Positions 31,910 to 43,041 of a DNA stretch of 64,000 nucleotides are shown here, in pieces. This DNA is from Arachis hypogaea (Eukaryota; Streptophyta; Magnoliopsida; Fabales; Fabaceae): contig NC_092046.1 in the NCBI RefSeq assembly GCF_003086295.3, positions 108,789,363-108,853,362 of the forward strand, in the 5' to 3' direction. Each line of letters begins with the position of its first letter. Within the stretch, counting starts at the first letter, position 1. The notes under the pieces were generated by a model. The model worked only from the letters and a program-made list of their open reading frames with translations, had not been told where the DNA came from and did not search any database. Made by a program: the position numbers and the translations under genes.

Positions 31910-32087
31910 TGATGAGCGGATATTTTATACGCTTTTTGGGGTTAATTTCATATAGTTTTTAGTATGTTTTAGTTAGTTTTTTGTTTATTTTCATTAGTTT
32001 CTAGGAAAAATTTATATTTCTGGACTTTACTATGAGTTTGTGTATTTTTCTATAATTTCAGTATTTTCTGGCTGAAATTGAGGGAGC
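31910..32087 (+). repeat. Start of an Athila LTR running into the gap (probable duplicate of copy D 5' LTR)
   Basis: Matches 34658-34835 almost base for base (one G missing in TTTCAGG). It stops at the N run. Confidence 0.85.
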
Positions 32088-33087
32088 NNNNNNNNNNNNN
32101 NNNNNNNNNNNNNNNNNNNNNNNNNNNNNNNNNNNNNNNNNNNNNNNNNNNNNNNNNNNNNNNNNNNNNNNNNNNNNNNNNNNNNNNNNNNNNNNNNNNN
32201 NNNNNNNNNNNNNNNNNNNNNNNNNNNNNNNNNNNNNNNNNNNNNNNNNNNNNNNNNNNNNNNNNNNNNNNNNNNNNNNNNNNNNNNNNNNNNNNNNNNN
32301 NNNNNNNNNNNNNNNNNNNNNNNNNNNNNNNNNNNNNNNNNNNNNNNNNNNNNNNNNNNNNNNNNNNNNNNNNNNNNNNNNNNNNNNNNNNNNNNNNNNN
32401 NNNNNNNNNNNNNNNNNNNNNNNNNNNNNNNNNNNNNNNNNNNNNNNNNNNNNNNNNNNNNNNNNNNNNNNNNNNNNNNNNNNNNNNNNNNNNNNNNNNN
32501 NNNNNNNNNNNNNNNNNNNNNNNNNNNNNNNNNNNNNNNNNNNNNNNNNNNNNNNNNNNNNNNNNNNNNNNNNNNNNNNNNNNNNNNNNNNNNNNNNNNN
32601 NNNNNNNNNNNNNNNNNNNNNNNNNNNNNNNNNNNNNNNNNNNNNNNNNNNNNNNNNNNNNNNNNNNNNNNNNNNNNNNNNNNNNNNNNNNNNNNNNNNN
32701 NNNNNNNNNNNNNNNNNNNNNNNNNNNNNNNNNNNNNNNNNNNNNNNNNNNNNNNNNNNNNNNNNNNNNNNNNNNNNNNNNNNNNNNNNNNNNNNNNNNN
32801 NNNNNNNNNNNNNNNNNNNNNNNNNNNNNNNNNNNNNNNNNNNNNNNNNNNNNNNNNNNNNNNNNNNNNNNNNNNNNNNNNNNNNNNNNNNNNNNNNNNN
32901 NNNNNNNNNNNNNNNNNNNNNNNNNNNNNNNNNNNNNNNNNNNNNNNNNNNNNNNNNNNNNNNNNNNNNNNNNNNNNNNNNNNNNNNNNNNNNNNNNNNN
33001 NNNNNNNNNNNNNNNNNNNNNNNNNNNNNNNNNNNNNNNNNNNNNNNNNNNNNNNNNNNNNNNNNNNNNNNNNNNNNNNNNNNNNNN
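32088..33087. other. Assembly gap, exactly 1000 N
   Basis: A round-number gap of arbitrary size. Reading frames reported through it are meaningless. Confidence 0.99.
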
Positions 33088-34657
33088 GCAAGCCAATTTA
33101 AGTTTGGTGTTGTGATGAGTGGATAATTTATACGCTTTTTGGCATTGTTTTTACTTAGTTTTTAGTATGATTTAGTTGGTTTTTAGTATATTTTTATTAG
33201 TTTTTTTTTTAAATCACATTTCTATACTTTACTATGAATTTGTGTGTTTTTCTGTGATTTCAGGTATTTTCTGGCTGAAATTGAGGGAGCTGAGCAAAAA
33301 TCTGATTCAGGCTGAAAAAGGACTGCTGATGCTGTTGGATTCTGACCTTCCTGCACTCAAAGTAGATTTTCTGGAGCTACAGAACTTCAAATGGCACGCT
33401 CTTAATTGCGTTGAAAAGTAGCCATCCAGGGCTTTCCAGCAATATATAATAGTCCATACTTTGCTCAAGGATAGACGACATAAACTGGCGTTCAACGCCA
33501 GTTCTATGTTGCAGTCTGGCGTCCAGCGCCAGAAACAAGTTACAAGTTGGAGTTCAACGCCAGAAACAGGTTACAACCTGGCGTTGAACGCTCAAAACAG
33601 CCCAGGCACGTGAGAAGCTTAAGTCTCAGCCCCAACACACACCAAGTGGACCCCAGAAGTGGATTTCTGCACTATCTATCATAGTTTACTTATTTTCTGT
33701 AAACCTAGGTTACTAGTTTAGTATTTAAACAACTTTTAGAGATTTATTTTGCATCTCATGACATTTTAGATCTGAACTTTGTAATCTCTGACGGCATGAG
33801 TCTCTAAACTCCATTGTTGGGGATGAGGAGCTCTGCTGTGTTTCGATGAATTAATGCAACTATTTCTGTTTTCTATTCAAACACGCTTGTTTCTATCTAA
33901 GATGTTCATTCGCACTTCAATATGATGGATGTGATGATCCGTTATAGTCATCACCATTCTCAACCTATGAACGCGTGCCTGACAACCACCTCCGTTCTAC
34001 TTTCGATTGAATGAATATCTCTTGGATTCCTTAATCAGAATCTTCGTGGTATAAGCTAGAATCCATTGGCAGCATTCTTGAGAATCCGGAAAGTCTAAAC
34101 CTTGTCTGTGGTATTCCGAGTAGGATTCAGGGATTGAATGACTGTGACGAGCTTCAAACTCGCGAGTGTTGGGCGTAGTGACAGACGCAAAAGGATCAAT
34201 GGATCCTATTCTGACATGATCGAGAACCGACAGATGATTAGCCGTGCAGTGACAGCGCACCTAGACCTTTTTCACTGAGAGGACGGATGGTAACCATTGA
34301 TAACGGTGATCCACCAACACACAGCTTGCCATAGGAGGAACCTTGCGTGCGTGAAGAAGAAGACATGGAGAAAGCAGAGATTCAGAAGACAAAGCATCTC
34401 CAAAACTCCAACATATTCTCCATTACTGCATACCAAGTATTTATTTTATGTTCCCTTGTTCATTTGCAAGTCAACTGATAATTATAATTGACCTCCTAAC
34501 TGAGATTTAAGAGATAACCAGAGATTGCTTCAAACCAACAATCTCCGTGGGATTCGACCCTTACTCACGTAAGGTATTACTTGGACAACCCAGTGCACTT
34601 GCTGGTTAGTGGTACGAATTGTGAAAAGTGTGATTCACAATTCGTGCACCAGGGGTG
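33088..34657 (+). repeat. Second copy of the copy C 3' LTR and flank (probable assembly duplicate)
   Basis: 33111-34651 repeats 30362-31902 with an offset of 2749 bases; I see no difference. The following G run is one base shorter (GGGG against GGGGG). See the finding on the gap. Confidence 0.85.
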
Positions 34658-36194
34658 TGATGAGCGGATATTTTATACGCTTTTTGGGGTTAATTTCATA
34701 TAGTTTTTAGTATGTTTTAGTTAGTTTTTTGTTTATTTTCATTAGTTTCTAGGAAAAATTTATATTTCTGGACTTTACTATGAGTTTGTGTATTTTTCTA
34801 TAATTTCAGGTATTTTCTGGCTGAAATTGAGGGAGCTGAGCAAAAATCTGATTCAGGCTGAAAAAGGACTGCTGATGCTGTTGGATTCTGACCTCTCTGC
34901 ACTCGAAATGGAATTTCTGGAGCTGCAGGAGTCCAAATGGTGCGCTTCCAATTGCGTTGGAAAGTAGATATCCAGGGCTTTCCAGCAATATATAATAGTC
35001 CATACTTTGCTCAAGGATAGACGACGTAAACTGGCGTTCAACGCCAGTTCTATGTTGCAGTCTGGCGTCCAGCGCCAGAAACAAGTTACAAGTTGGAGTT
35101 CAACGCCAGAAACAGGTTACAACCTGGCGTTGAACGCCCAAAACAGCCCATGCACGTGAGAAGCTTAAGTCTCAGCCCCAGCACACACCAAGTGGGCCCC
35201 AGAAGTGGATTTCTGCACTATCTATCATAGTTTACTCATTTTCTGTAAACCTAGGTTACTAGTTTAGTATTTAAACAACTTTTAGAGATTTATTTTGTAT
35301 CTCATGACATTTTAGATCAAAACTTTGTACCTTTTGACGGCATGAGTCTCTAAACTCCATTGTTGGGGGTGAGGAGCTCTGCTGTGTCTCGATGAACTAA
35401 TGCAAGTATTTCTGTTTTTCATTCAAACATGCGTGTTCCTATCTAAGATATCCATTCGCACTTCAATATGAATATGATGAACGTGACAATCATCATCATT
35501 CCTCCATGAACGCGTGCCTGACAACCACTTACGTTCCACTGTAGAATGAATGAATATCTCTTAGATCTCTTAATCGGAATCTTCGTGGTATAAGCTAGAC
35601 TGATGGCAGCATTCAAGAGAATCCGGAAAGTCTAAACCTTGTCTGTGGTATTTCGAGTAGGATTCAGGGATTGAATGACTGTGACGAGCTTCAAACTCGC
35701 GAGTGCTGGGCGTAGTGACAGACGCAAAAGGATAGTAAATCCTATTCCGGTACGATTGAGAACCTGCAGATGATTAGCCGTGCGGTGACAGCGCACCTGG
35801 ACCCTTTTCACTGGAAGGATGGATGGTAGCCATTGACAACGGTAATCCACCAACACATAGCTTGCCATAGGAGGACATGCATGCGTGAATCAGAAACAGA
35901 GGAAAGCAGAATTTCAGAAGACAAAGCATCTCCAAAACTCCAACATATTCTCCATCATTGCATACAAGTATAATTTGTGTTCTGCCCTTTTATTCCTTGC
36001 AATCAAATTTGATAAGTGAATTATTTTATTGTCTTTCTGACTAAGAGTTACAAGATAACCATAGATTGCTTCAAGCCAACAATCTCCGTGGGATCGACCC
36101 TTACTCACGTAAGGTATTACTTGGACGACCCAGTGCACTTGCTGGTTAGTTGTGCGAATTTGTGAAGAACTGTGATTTCCAATTTCGTGCACCA
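34658..36194 (+). repeat. 5' LTR of copy D
   Basis: TGATGAGCGGATATTTTATA to TTTCGTGCACCA. It has GGCGTT-type units at about 35030-35135 and a U5-like block AATCTCCGTGGGATCGACC at about 36080. It differs from the 3' LTR at scattered positions, clustered around 34900-34975. Confidence 0.93.
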
Positions 36195-36200
36195 AGTTTT

Positions 36201-36219
36201 TGGCGCCGTTGCCGGGGAT
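36201..36219 (+). promoter_or_regulatory. Primer binding site, tRNA-Asp type (copy D)
   Basis: TGGCGCCGTTGCCGGGGAT, six bases after the LTR. Confidence 0.93.
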
Positions 36220-36966
36220 TGTTTGAGTTTGGACAACTGACGATTTATTTTGTTGCTTAGATTAGGAAAAATTTTTCTTTTTGGTTTAGAGTCTTTTATT
36301 ATTTATACCTTGTTAAAACACTTTAAATCTATAGCTCAATTGGCTAGAGCGTGGTGCTTATGTTCTTGGTAATTGGCTATCCTATTCTTAAAATCTTTTC
36401 AAAAATAATTTTTCTTTGAATAAATCTTGTGCCAAACTTTAAGTTTGGTGTCTTCTTGTTGATTTTTCTTTGTTTTTCAAAAATTTTAGTTTGGTTTTCT
36501 AAAAATTTTAAGTTTGGTGTTCTTTCTTCATGCTCTTGTGCTCTTGTGAGTCTTCAAAGTGTTCTTGAGTTTTCCTTGTGTTTTGATCTTAAAATTTTTA
36601 AGTTTGGTGTTCCTTGGTGTTTTCCCTCCAAAATTTTCGAAAACAAGGAGCATTAGATCAAAAATTTTAAATCTTGTGCTATCTTATTATTTTTCTCTCT
36701 CTTCTTTAAATTCAAAAATATCTTTTCTCTCTATTTTAAAGCAAATTTTCGAAATCTACCTTTAAAATTCAGATTTTTATTTCAAAATTTAAAACCTTTT
36801 TCAAAAATCATCATATCCTTTTCAAAACTTCCTAACCACTTTCTCTCTCATCATTTTTTTGAAAATCGTCACCCATTTTTATTTATTTTATTTTAATTTA
36901 TTTTGTTTTCGAAATAAATAAATAAAAATATTTTCTTCTATTTTACATCATCTCCCTTTCTCCGTC
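36220..36966 (+). other. 5' leader of copy D
   Basis: T-rich and non-coding. AAGTTTGGTGT occurs at 36441, 36510 and 36600. A tRNA-like stretch lies at 36327-36380. Small Phe/Leu-rich frames are not genes. Confidence 0.65.
36327..36380 (+). other. Decayed tRNA-like sequence in the leader (copy D)
   Basis: TAGCTCAATTGGCTAGAGCG then TGGTGCTTAT resembles the D-arm and 5' anticodon stem of tRNA-Ile as I remember it. The rest is not recognisable. Confidence 0.42.
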
Positions 36967-39900
36967 ATGGACCTAAGTGGAAATGAACAGTCCAGGAGGA
37001 CTCTGGGGTCATATGCTAACCCCTCTACTGCTTCATATGGGAGCAGTATATGCATACCCTCCATTGGAGTCAGTAGCTTTGAGTTGAATCCTCAGCTCAT
37101 TATCATGGTGCAGCAAAGTTGCCAGTATTCTGGTCTTCCACAGGAAGAACCTACAGAGTTTCTGGCACAGTTTTTACAGATTGCTGACACAGTACATGAT
37201 AAGGAAGTAGATCAGGATGTCTACAGATTATTACTGTTTTCCTTTGCTGTAAAAGACCAAGCTAAGAGGTGGTTAAATAACCAACCTAAGGCCAGCATAA
37301 GGACATGGAAACAGCTGACAGAAAAATTCCTGAATCAATACTTTCCTCCAAAACGGATGACACAGCTAAGGCTGGACATCCAAGGCTTTAAACAAGGAGA
37401 TAATGAATCTCTTTATGATGCCTGGGAGAGATACAGAGAGATGCTATGAAAATGCCCCTCTGAAATGTTTTCAGAGTGGGTTCAGTTAGACATCTTCTAT
37501 TATGGGCTTGCAGAAAGAGCTCAGATGTCTCTAGATTACTCAGCTGGTGGATCTATCCACATGAGAAAGACAATTGAAAAAGCTCAAGAGCTCATTGATA
37601 CAGTTGCCAAAAAACAGCATCTGTACCTAAGCAGTGACCCTTCCATGAAAGAAGAGGTTAAAACAGTAACTGCTGAACTCAGTCCTGTAAAACAAGCTGC
37701 TGAATTCAATCAGCAATTGGACTTTCTAACAAAGCAGTTAGCCGAATTCAAGGATAGATTACAAGAGACAAGGGTGGCTAATATAAATATGGAAGAATAA
37801 TTGAAGCAGACAAAGCAGCAGCTGTCAAAACAAATAACAGAAGAATGCCAAGCAGTTCAATTAAGAAGTGGGAAGACATTAAATACCCCACCTCAAGGCA
37901 GCAAGAAGCCAAGAAATGAGCAAACCACCCAAAATCCACCTAAGGACAGTAAGAGCCCAGGGAAAAATAATTCTGGCGCTAAAATGCCAGAAATTGGGTG
38001 GAAGGCTGGCACTGAACGCCCAGACCATGCTCAGGACTGGCGTTGAACACCCAAAAGAAGCACAGTTCTGGCGTTCAGACGCCAGGAACAGATGAGGAGC
38101 TGGTGTCTAACATCACTCCAGCTTCTAACTCTGGCACTCAATTGCCAGTGAGGGATCAGACACACACAAGTGCTGATGACAACCCATCTAAAAAGGCTTC
38201 TTCAACCACTTCTGTAGGAAATAAACCTACAGCAACTAAGGTTGAGGAATATAAAGCCAAGATACCTTATCCTCAAAAACTCCGCCAAGAGGAGCAGGAT
38301 AAGCAATTTGCTCGCTTTGTAGATTATATCAGGACTCTTGAAATAAAGATTCCATTTGCAGAGGCACTTGAGCAAATACCTTCTTATGCCAAGTTCATGA
38401 AAGAGATCTTGAGTCATAAGAAGGATTGGAGAGAAACTGAAAGAGTTCTCCTCACTGAAGAATGCAGTGCAGTTATTCTGAAAAGCTTTCCTGAAAAGCT
38501 TAAAGACCCTGGGAGTTTTCTGATACCATGCACATTAGAAGGTAATTGCACCAAGACAGCTTTATGTGATCTTGGGGCAAGCATCAACCTAATACCTGCA
38601 TCCACTATCAGAAAGCTTGGTTTAACTGAAGAAGTTAAACCAACCCGGATATGTCTCCAACTTGCTGATGGCTCCATTAAATATCCATCAGGCGTGATTG
38701 AAGACATGATTGTCAGAGTTAGGCCATTTGCCTTTCCCACTGACTTTGTAGTGCTGGAAATGGAGGAGCACAAGAGTGCTACTCTCATTCTAAGAAGACC
38801 CTTCCTAGCAACTGGACGAACTCTCATTGATGTCCAACAGGGAGAAATAACCCTGAGAGTCAATGAGGATGAGTTTAAGTTGAATGCTGTCAAAGCCATG
38901 CAGCATCCAGACACATCAAAAGACTGCATGAAAGTTGATCTTATTGACTCTTTAGTAGAAGAGATCAACATGGCTGAGAGTCTCGAATCAGAGTTGGAAG
39001 ACATCTTTAAAGATGTTCAGCCTGATTTGGAGGATTCAGAGGAAAGGAAAGAGCCTCTGAAATTTCCTCTGGAAGAGGAAAAACCTCCTAAACCTGAGCT
39101 CAAACCGTTACCACCATCCCTGAAATATGCATTTCTGGGAGAAGGTGACACTTTTCCAGTGATCATAAGCTCTGCTTTAAATCCAGAGGAAGAGGAAGCA
39201 CTGATTCAAGTGCTAAGGACACACAAGACAGCTCTTGGGTGGTCCATAGGTGACCTTAAGGGCATAAGCCCAGCTAGATGCATGCACAAAATCTTATTGG
39301 AGGATAATGCTAAACTAGTGGTTCAACCACAGAGGTGGCTAAATCCGGCCATGAAGGAAGTGGTGTAGAAAGAGGTCACCAAATTACTGGAGGCTGGGAT
39401 TATTTATCCTATTTCTGATAGCCCCTGGGTGAGCCCTGTTCAAGTTTTCCCCAAAAAGGGAGGCATGACAGTGGTTCATAATGAAAAGAATGAACTGGTT
39501 CCTAGAACAGTTACAGGGTGGCGCATGTGTATTGACTACAGAAGGCTCAATACAGCCACCAGGAAGGATCATTTTCCTTTACCATTCATAGACCAGATGC
39601 TAGAAAGACTGGCAGGTCATGATTATTACTGCTTTTTGGATGGCTACTCAGGCTATAACCAGATTGCAGTAGATCCAGAGGATCAAGAGAAAACAGCATT
39701 CACATGTCCATCTGGAGTGTTTGCTTATAGAAGGATGCCGTTTGGGCTGTGTAATACGCCTGCAACCTTCCAGAGATGCATGCTCTCTATTTTCTCTGAT
39801 ATGGTGGAAAAATTTCTGGAAGTCTTCATGGATGACTTCTCAGTATATGGAGACTCATTCAGCTCCTGTCTTGATCACCTGAAACTAGTTCTGAAAAGAT

Positions 39901-41981
39901 GCCAAGAGACCAACCTGGTTTTAAACTGGAAAAAATGTCACTTTATGGTGACTGAAGGGATTGTCCTTGGGCATAAAATTTCAAACAAGGGAATAGAGGT
40001 GGATCAAGCAAAAATAGAGGTAATTGAAAAATTACCACCACCTGCCAATGTTAAGGCAATCAGAAGCTTTCTGGGGCATGCAGGATTCCATAGGAGGTTT
40101 ATAAAGGATTTTTCAAAAATCGCAAAACCTCTGAGCAATCTGCTAGCTACTGACACGCCATTTGTGTTTAACACAAAGTGTCTGCAGGCGTTTGAAACGC
40201 TGAAAGCCAAGCTGGTCACAGCACCAGTTATTTCTGCACCAGACTGGACATTACCATTTGAGCTAATGTGTGATGCTAGTGATCACGCCATTGGTGCAGT
40301 ATTAGGACAGAGGCATGACAAGCTTCTGCATGTCATTTATTATGCTAGCCGCGTTTTAAATGACGCCCAGAAAAATTACACAACCACAGAAAAAGAATTG
40401 CTTGCAGTGGTTTATGCCATTGACAAGTTCATATCATACTTAGTAGGATCAAAAGTGATTGTGTATACTGACCATGCTGCTCTTAAATATCTACTCACAA
40501 AGCAGGATTCAAAACCCGGGCTCATCAGATGGGTGTTGCTTCTGCAAGAGTTTGATATAGAAATAAGAGACAGAAAAGGGACAGAGAACCAAGTGGCTGA
40601 TCATCTGTCCCGGATAGAGCCAGTAGAAGGGACATCCCAACCCTCTCTTGAGATCTCTGAGACTTTTCCGGATGAGCAATTATTTGCCATTCAGGAAACA
40701 CCATGGTTTGCAGACATTGCAAACTATAAAGCTGCAAGGTTCATACCCAAAGAGTACAAGAGGCAACAAAAGAAAAAATTAATCACTGATGCAAAGTACT
40801 ACTTGTGAGATGAACCCTATCTCTTCAAGAGATGTGCAAACGGAATAATCCGTAGGTGTGTGCCTAAAGAAGAAGCACAGAGGATCCTATGGCATTGCCA
40901 TGGATCACAATATGGAGGCCATTTCGGAGGTGAGCGAACAGCCACCAAGGTTCTCCAATGTGGCTTCTATTGGCCCACACTCTATAGAGATTCCCGAGAG
41001 TTTGTACGTAACTGTGACAGTTGCCAAAGAGCTGGTAATCTGCCCCATGGTTACGCCATGCCTCAACAAGGAATCTTGGAGATTGAGTTGTTTGACGTAT
41101 GGGGAATTGACTTCATGGGACCTTTCCCACCATCATACTCAAACATTTATATTCTGGTGGCAGTTGACTACGTATCAAAATGGGTAGAGGCTGTTGCCAC
41201 ACCCACCAATGATACTAAAACAGTGCTGAAGTTCCTCCAGAAATATATCTTCAGCAGGTTTGGGGTCCCTAGAGTACTAATCAGTGATGGGGGCACTCAC
41301 TTCTGCAACAAACAGCTTTACTCTGCCATAGTCCGGTATGGGATTCGCCACAAGGTGGCAACTCCATATCATCCACAAACTAATGGGCAAGCTGAAGTCT
41401 CTAACAGAGAGTTAAAAAGAATCCTAGAACGGACTGTAAATACCCGTAGAAAGGATTGGGCAAGAAGCTTGGATGATGCTCTGTGGGCATACAGAACAGC
41501 ATTCAAGACTCCTATAGGGACCTTTCCATACCAACTTGTATATGGTAAGGCATGTCACCTGCCCGTGGAACTGGAACATAAAGCCTACTGGGCAACCAGA
41601 TTCCTGAACTTTGATGCCAAATTAGCTGGAGAAAAAAGATTGCTTCAGCTAAATGAGCTAGAGGAATTCAGATTCACTGCTTTCGAAAATGCCAAGCTTT
41701 ATAAAGAGAAATAAAAAAAGTGGCATGACAGAAAGCTGTCATCTAGAATCTTTGAACCAGGACAGAAGGTTCTGTTGTTTAATTCTAGACTCAGGCTATT
41801 CCCCGGGAAACTAAAATCCCGGTGGAGGGGACCATATGTGATTACAAGTGTATCACCATATGGTTATGTGGAGCTTCAAGATATTGATTCTGATAAGAAG
41901 TTCATTGTTAATGGGCAGAGAATCAAGCACTATCTTGAAGGCAATGTTGAGCAAGAGTGCTCAAGGCTGAAGCTAGATTAA
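36967..41981 (+). pseudogene. Athila gag-pol polyprotein, copy D, nearly complete but broken
   Basis: Domains in order: gag (EPTEFLAQFLQIADTV, LDIQGFKQGD, about 37140-37440); variable region with GGCGTT-derived peptides (37973-38145); protease DLGASINLIPAS (about 38568); RT with [29 protein letters not shown] (about 39828); RNase [17 protein letters not shown] to DHLSRIEP; integrase with [10 protein letters not shown] and CDSCQ zinc ligands, [17 protein letters not shown] and HPQTNGQAE (DDE triad), then SRWRGPYVI. Stops are at 37447, 37798, 39366, 40806 and 41712. A 31-bp deletion near 38044 shifts the frame. Otherwise it is open, which suggests fairly recent decay. It would supply all enzymes for reverse transcription and insertion. 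Confidence 0.93.
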
Positions 41982-42022
41982 AAGCTCAGCAAGGTCCAGC
42001 TAAAGACAATAAAGAAGCGCTT

Positions 42023-42040
42023 GCTGGGAGGCAACCCAGC
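42023..42040 (+). promoter_or_regulatory. Stem-loop after gag-pol (copy D)
   Basis: GCTGGG-AGGCAA-CCCAGC, preceded by AAAGAAGCGCTT, 42 bases after the pol stop. Six base pairs with a six-base loop. Confidence 0.68.
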
Positions 42041-42188
42041 CATGGGGCATCACTTCCTCTAAGCATTTTTCCCTATTCTTGATTTTATTTGTTTATATAA
42101 AGTTCACTCATACTAAGGTAAAGAGTCAATTGTATAAGTTCACAGGGTTACAGAAGGATTCTGCACACAAAATAGAGAAAAAGAGCTC

Positions 42189-42460
42189 ACTGGCAAGAAA
42201 ACGCCAGTAAGAGTCTGTTTTGGGCGTTCAACGCCCAAAAGAAGCATCCACTGGGCGTTGAACGCCAGAAAGAAGCTCCTTCTGGGCATTTAACGCCAGA
42301 TTTACAGCGTCCTGGGCGTTCAAAAAAACGCCCAGTGACAAAGGAGTTCCTGGCGTTCAACGCCAGAAAGAAGCAACAGCTGGGCGTTGAACGCCCAGGA
42401 GAGGCAGCATTTGGGCGTTGAACGCCCAAAACATGCAGCGTTTGGGCATTCAAACGCCAG
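42189..42460 (+). repeat. Palindromic minisatellite, GGCGTTnAACGCC units (copy D)
   Basis: About ten units such as GGGCGTTCAACGCCC and CTGGGCGTTGAACGCCAG. Equivalent arrays are at 60-345 (A) and 28708-28850 (C). The minus-strand frame across it is a repeat artefact. Confidence 0.9.
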
Positions 42461-42982
42461 GATGGTGGGGAGGAGGTGAATTTGTTTTTACTTCATATTT
42501 TTCATTCTAATTTTAATTTTCATGTTTCAATTCATGATTTCTTGCATAAACATGTTAAGAACCCTGATTTCTAAAATCCCTAATTTCTAAAAACCCTATT
42601 TTAAAAATATCAAATGTATCTTAACCCATAAGCACAAATCCTTTTTTATCCAATTCAACTCTTTTTCAAAATTTTCAAAACAAATCTATCTTTTTTCATT
42701 CAAAAATCTTTTCAACTAATCAATATCTTTTTCAAATCTCCATACAATCTTTTTCAAAAAGCCAAATCTATCTTTTTCAAATATCTTTCATATCTCTTCA
42801 ATTTTAAATTATATCTTTTCTTATCATACTTAAATTTTTCTTAAAAATCATATCTTCTATCTTATCTTCCTCCCTATTTTCGAAAACCCACCCCCTCTCC
42901 CTTTAAATATGGGTTCGGCCTCCCTCCTCTCCCATCCACCATTGCACCTAGCTCTCCTTCTCTCCCTCTCCTTTCTTTTCTT
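42461..42982 (+). other. Pyrimidine-rich spacer before the additional ORF (copy D)
   Basis: AT-rich, then C/T-rich (42935-42985), leading to the internal hairpin. TTTAAATATGG at 42902-42912 could be a weak TATA-like element. No ORF. Confidence 0.5.
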
Positions 42983-43019
42983 TTTGCTTGAGGACAAGCA
43001 AACCTCTAAGTTTGGTGTG
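42983..43019 (+). promoter_or_regulatory. Internal AGGA-loop hairpin and PPT-like stretch (copy D)
   Basis: TTTGCTTG-AGGA-CAAGCAAA (42983-43002), then AAGTTTGGTGT (43008-43018), 23 bases before the ATG of the additional ORF. Confidence 0.7.
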
Positions 43020-43041
43020 CTTATCCGTGATCACTAATATC

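Noticed and set aside
32030..33115. Three reading frames of about 350 codons through the N run
   Set aside because: They consist of unknown bases only; no information.
42187..42453. 88-codon minus-strand frame across the minisatellite
   Set aside because: Composition artefact of GGCGTT units.
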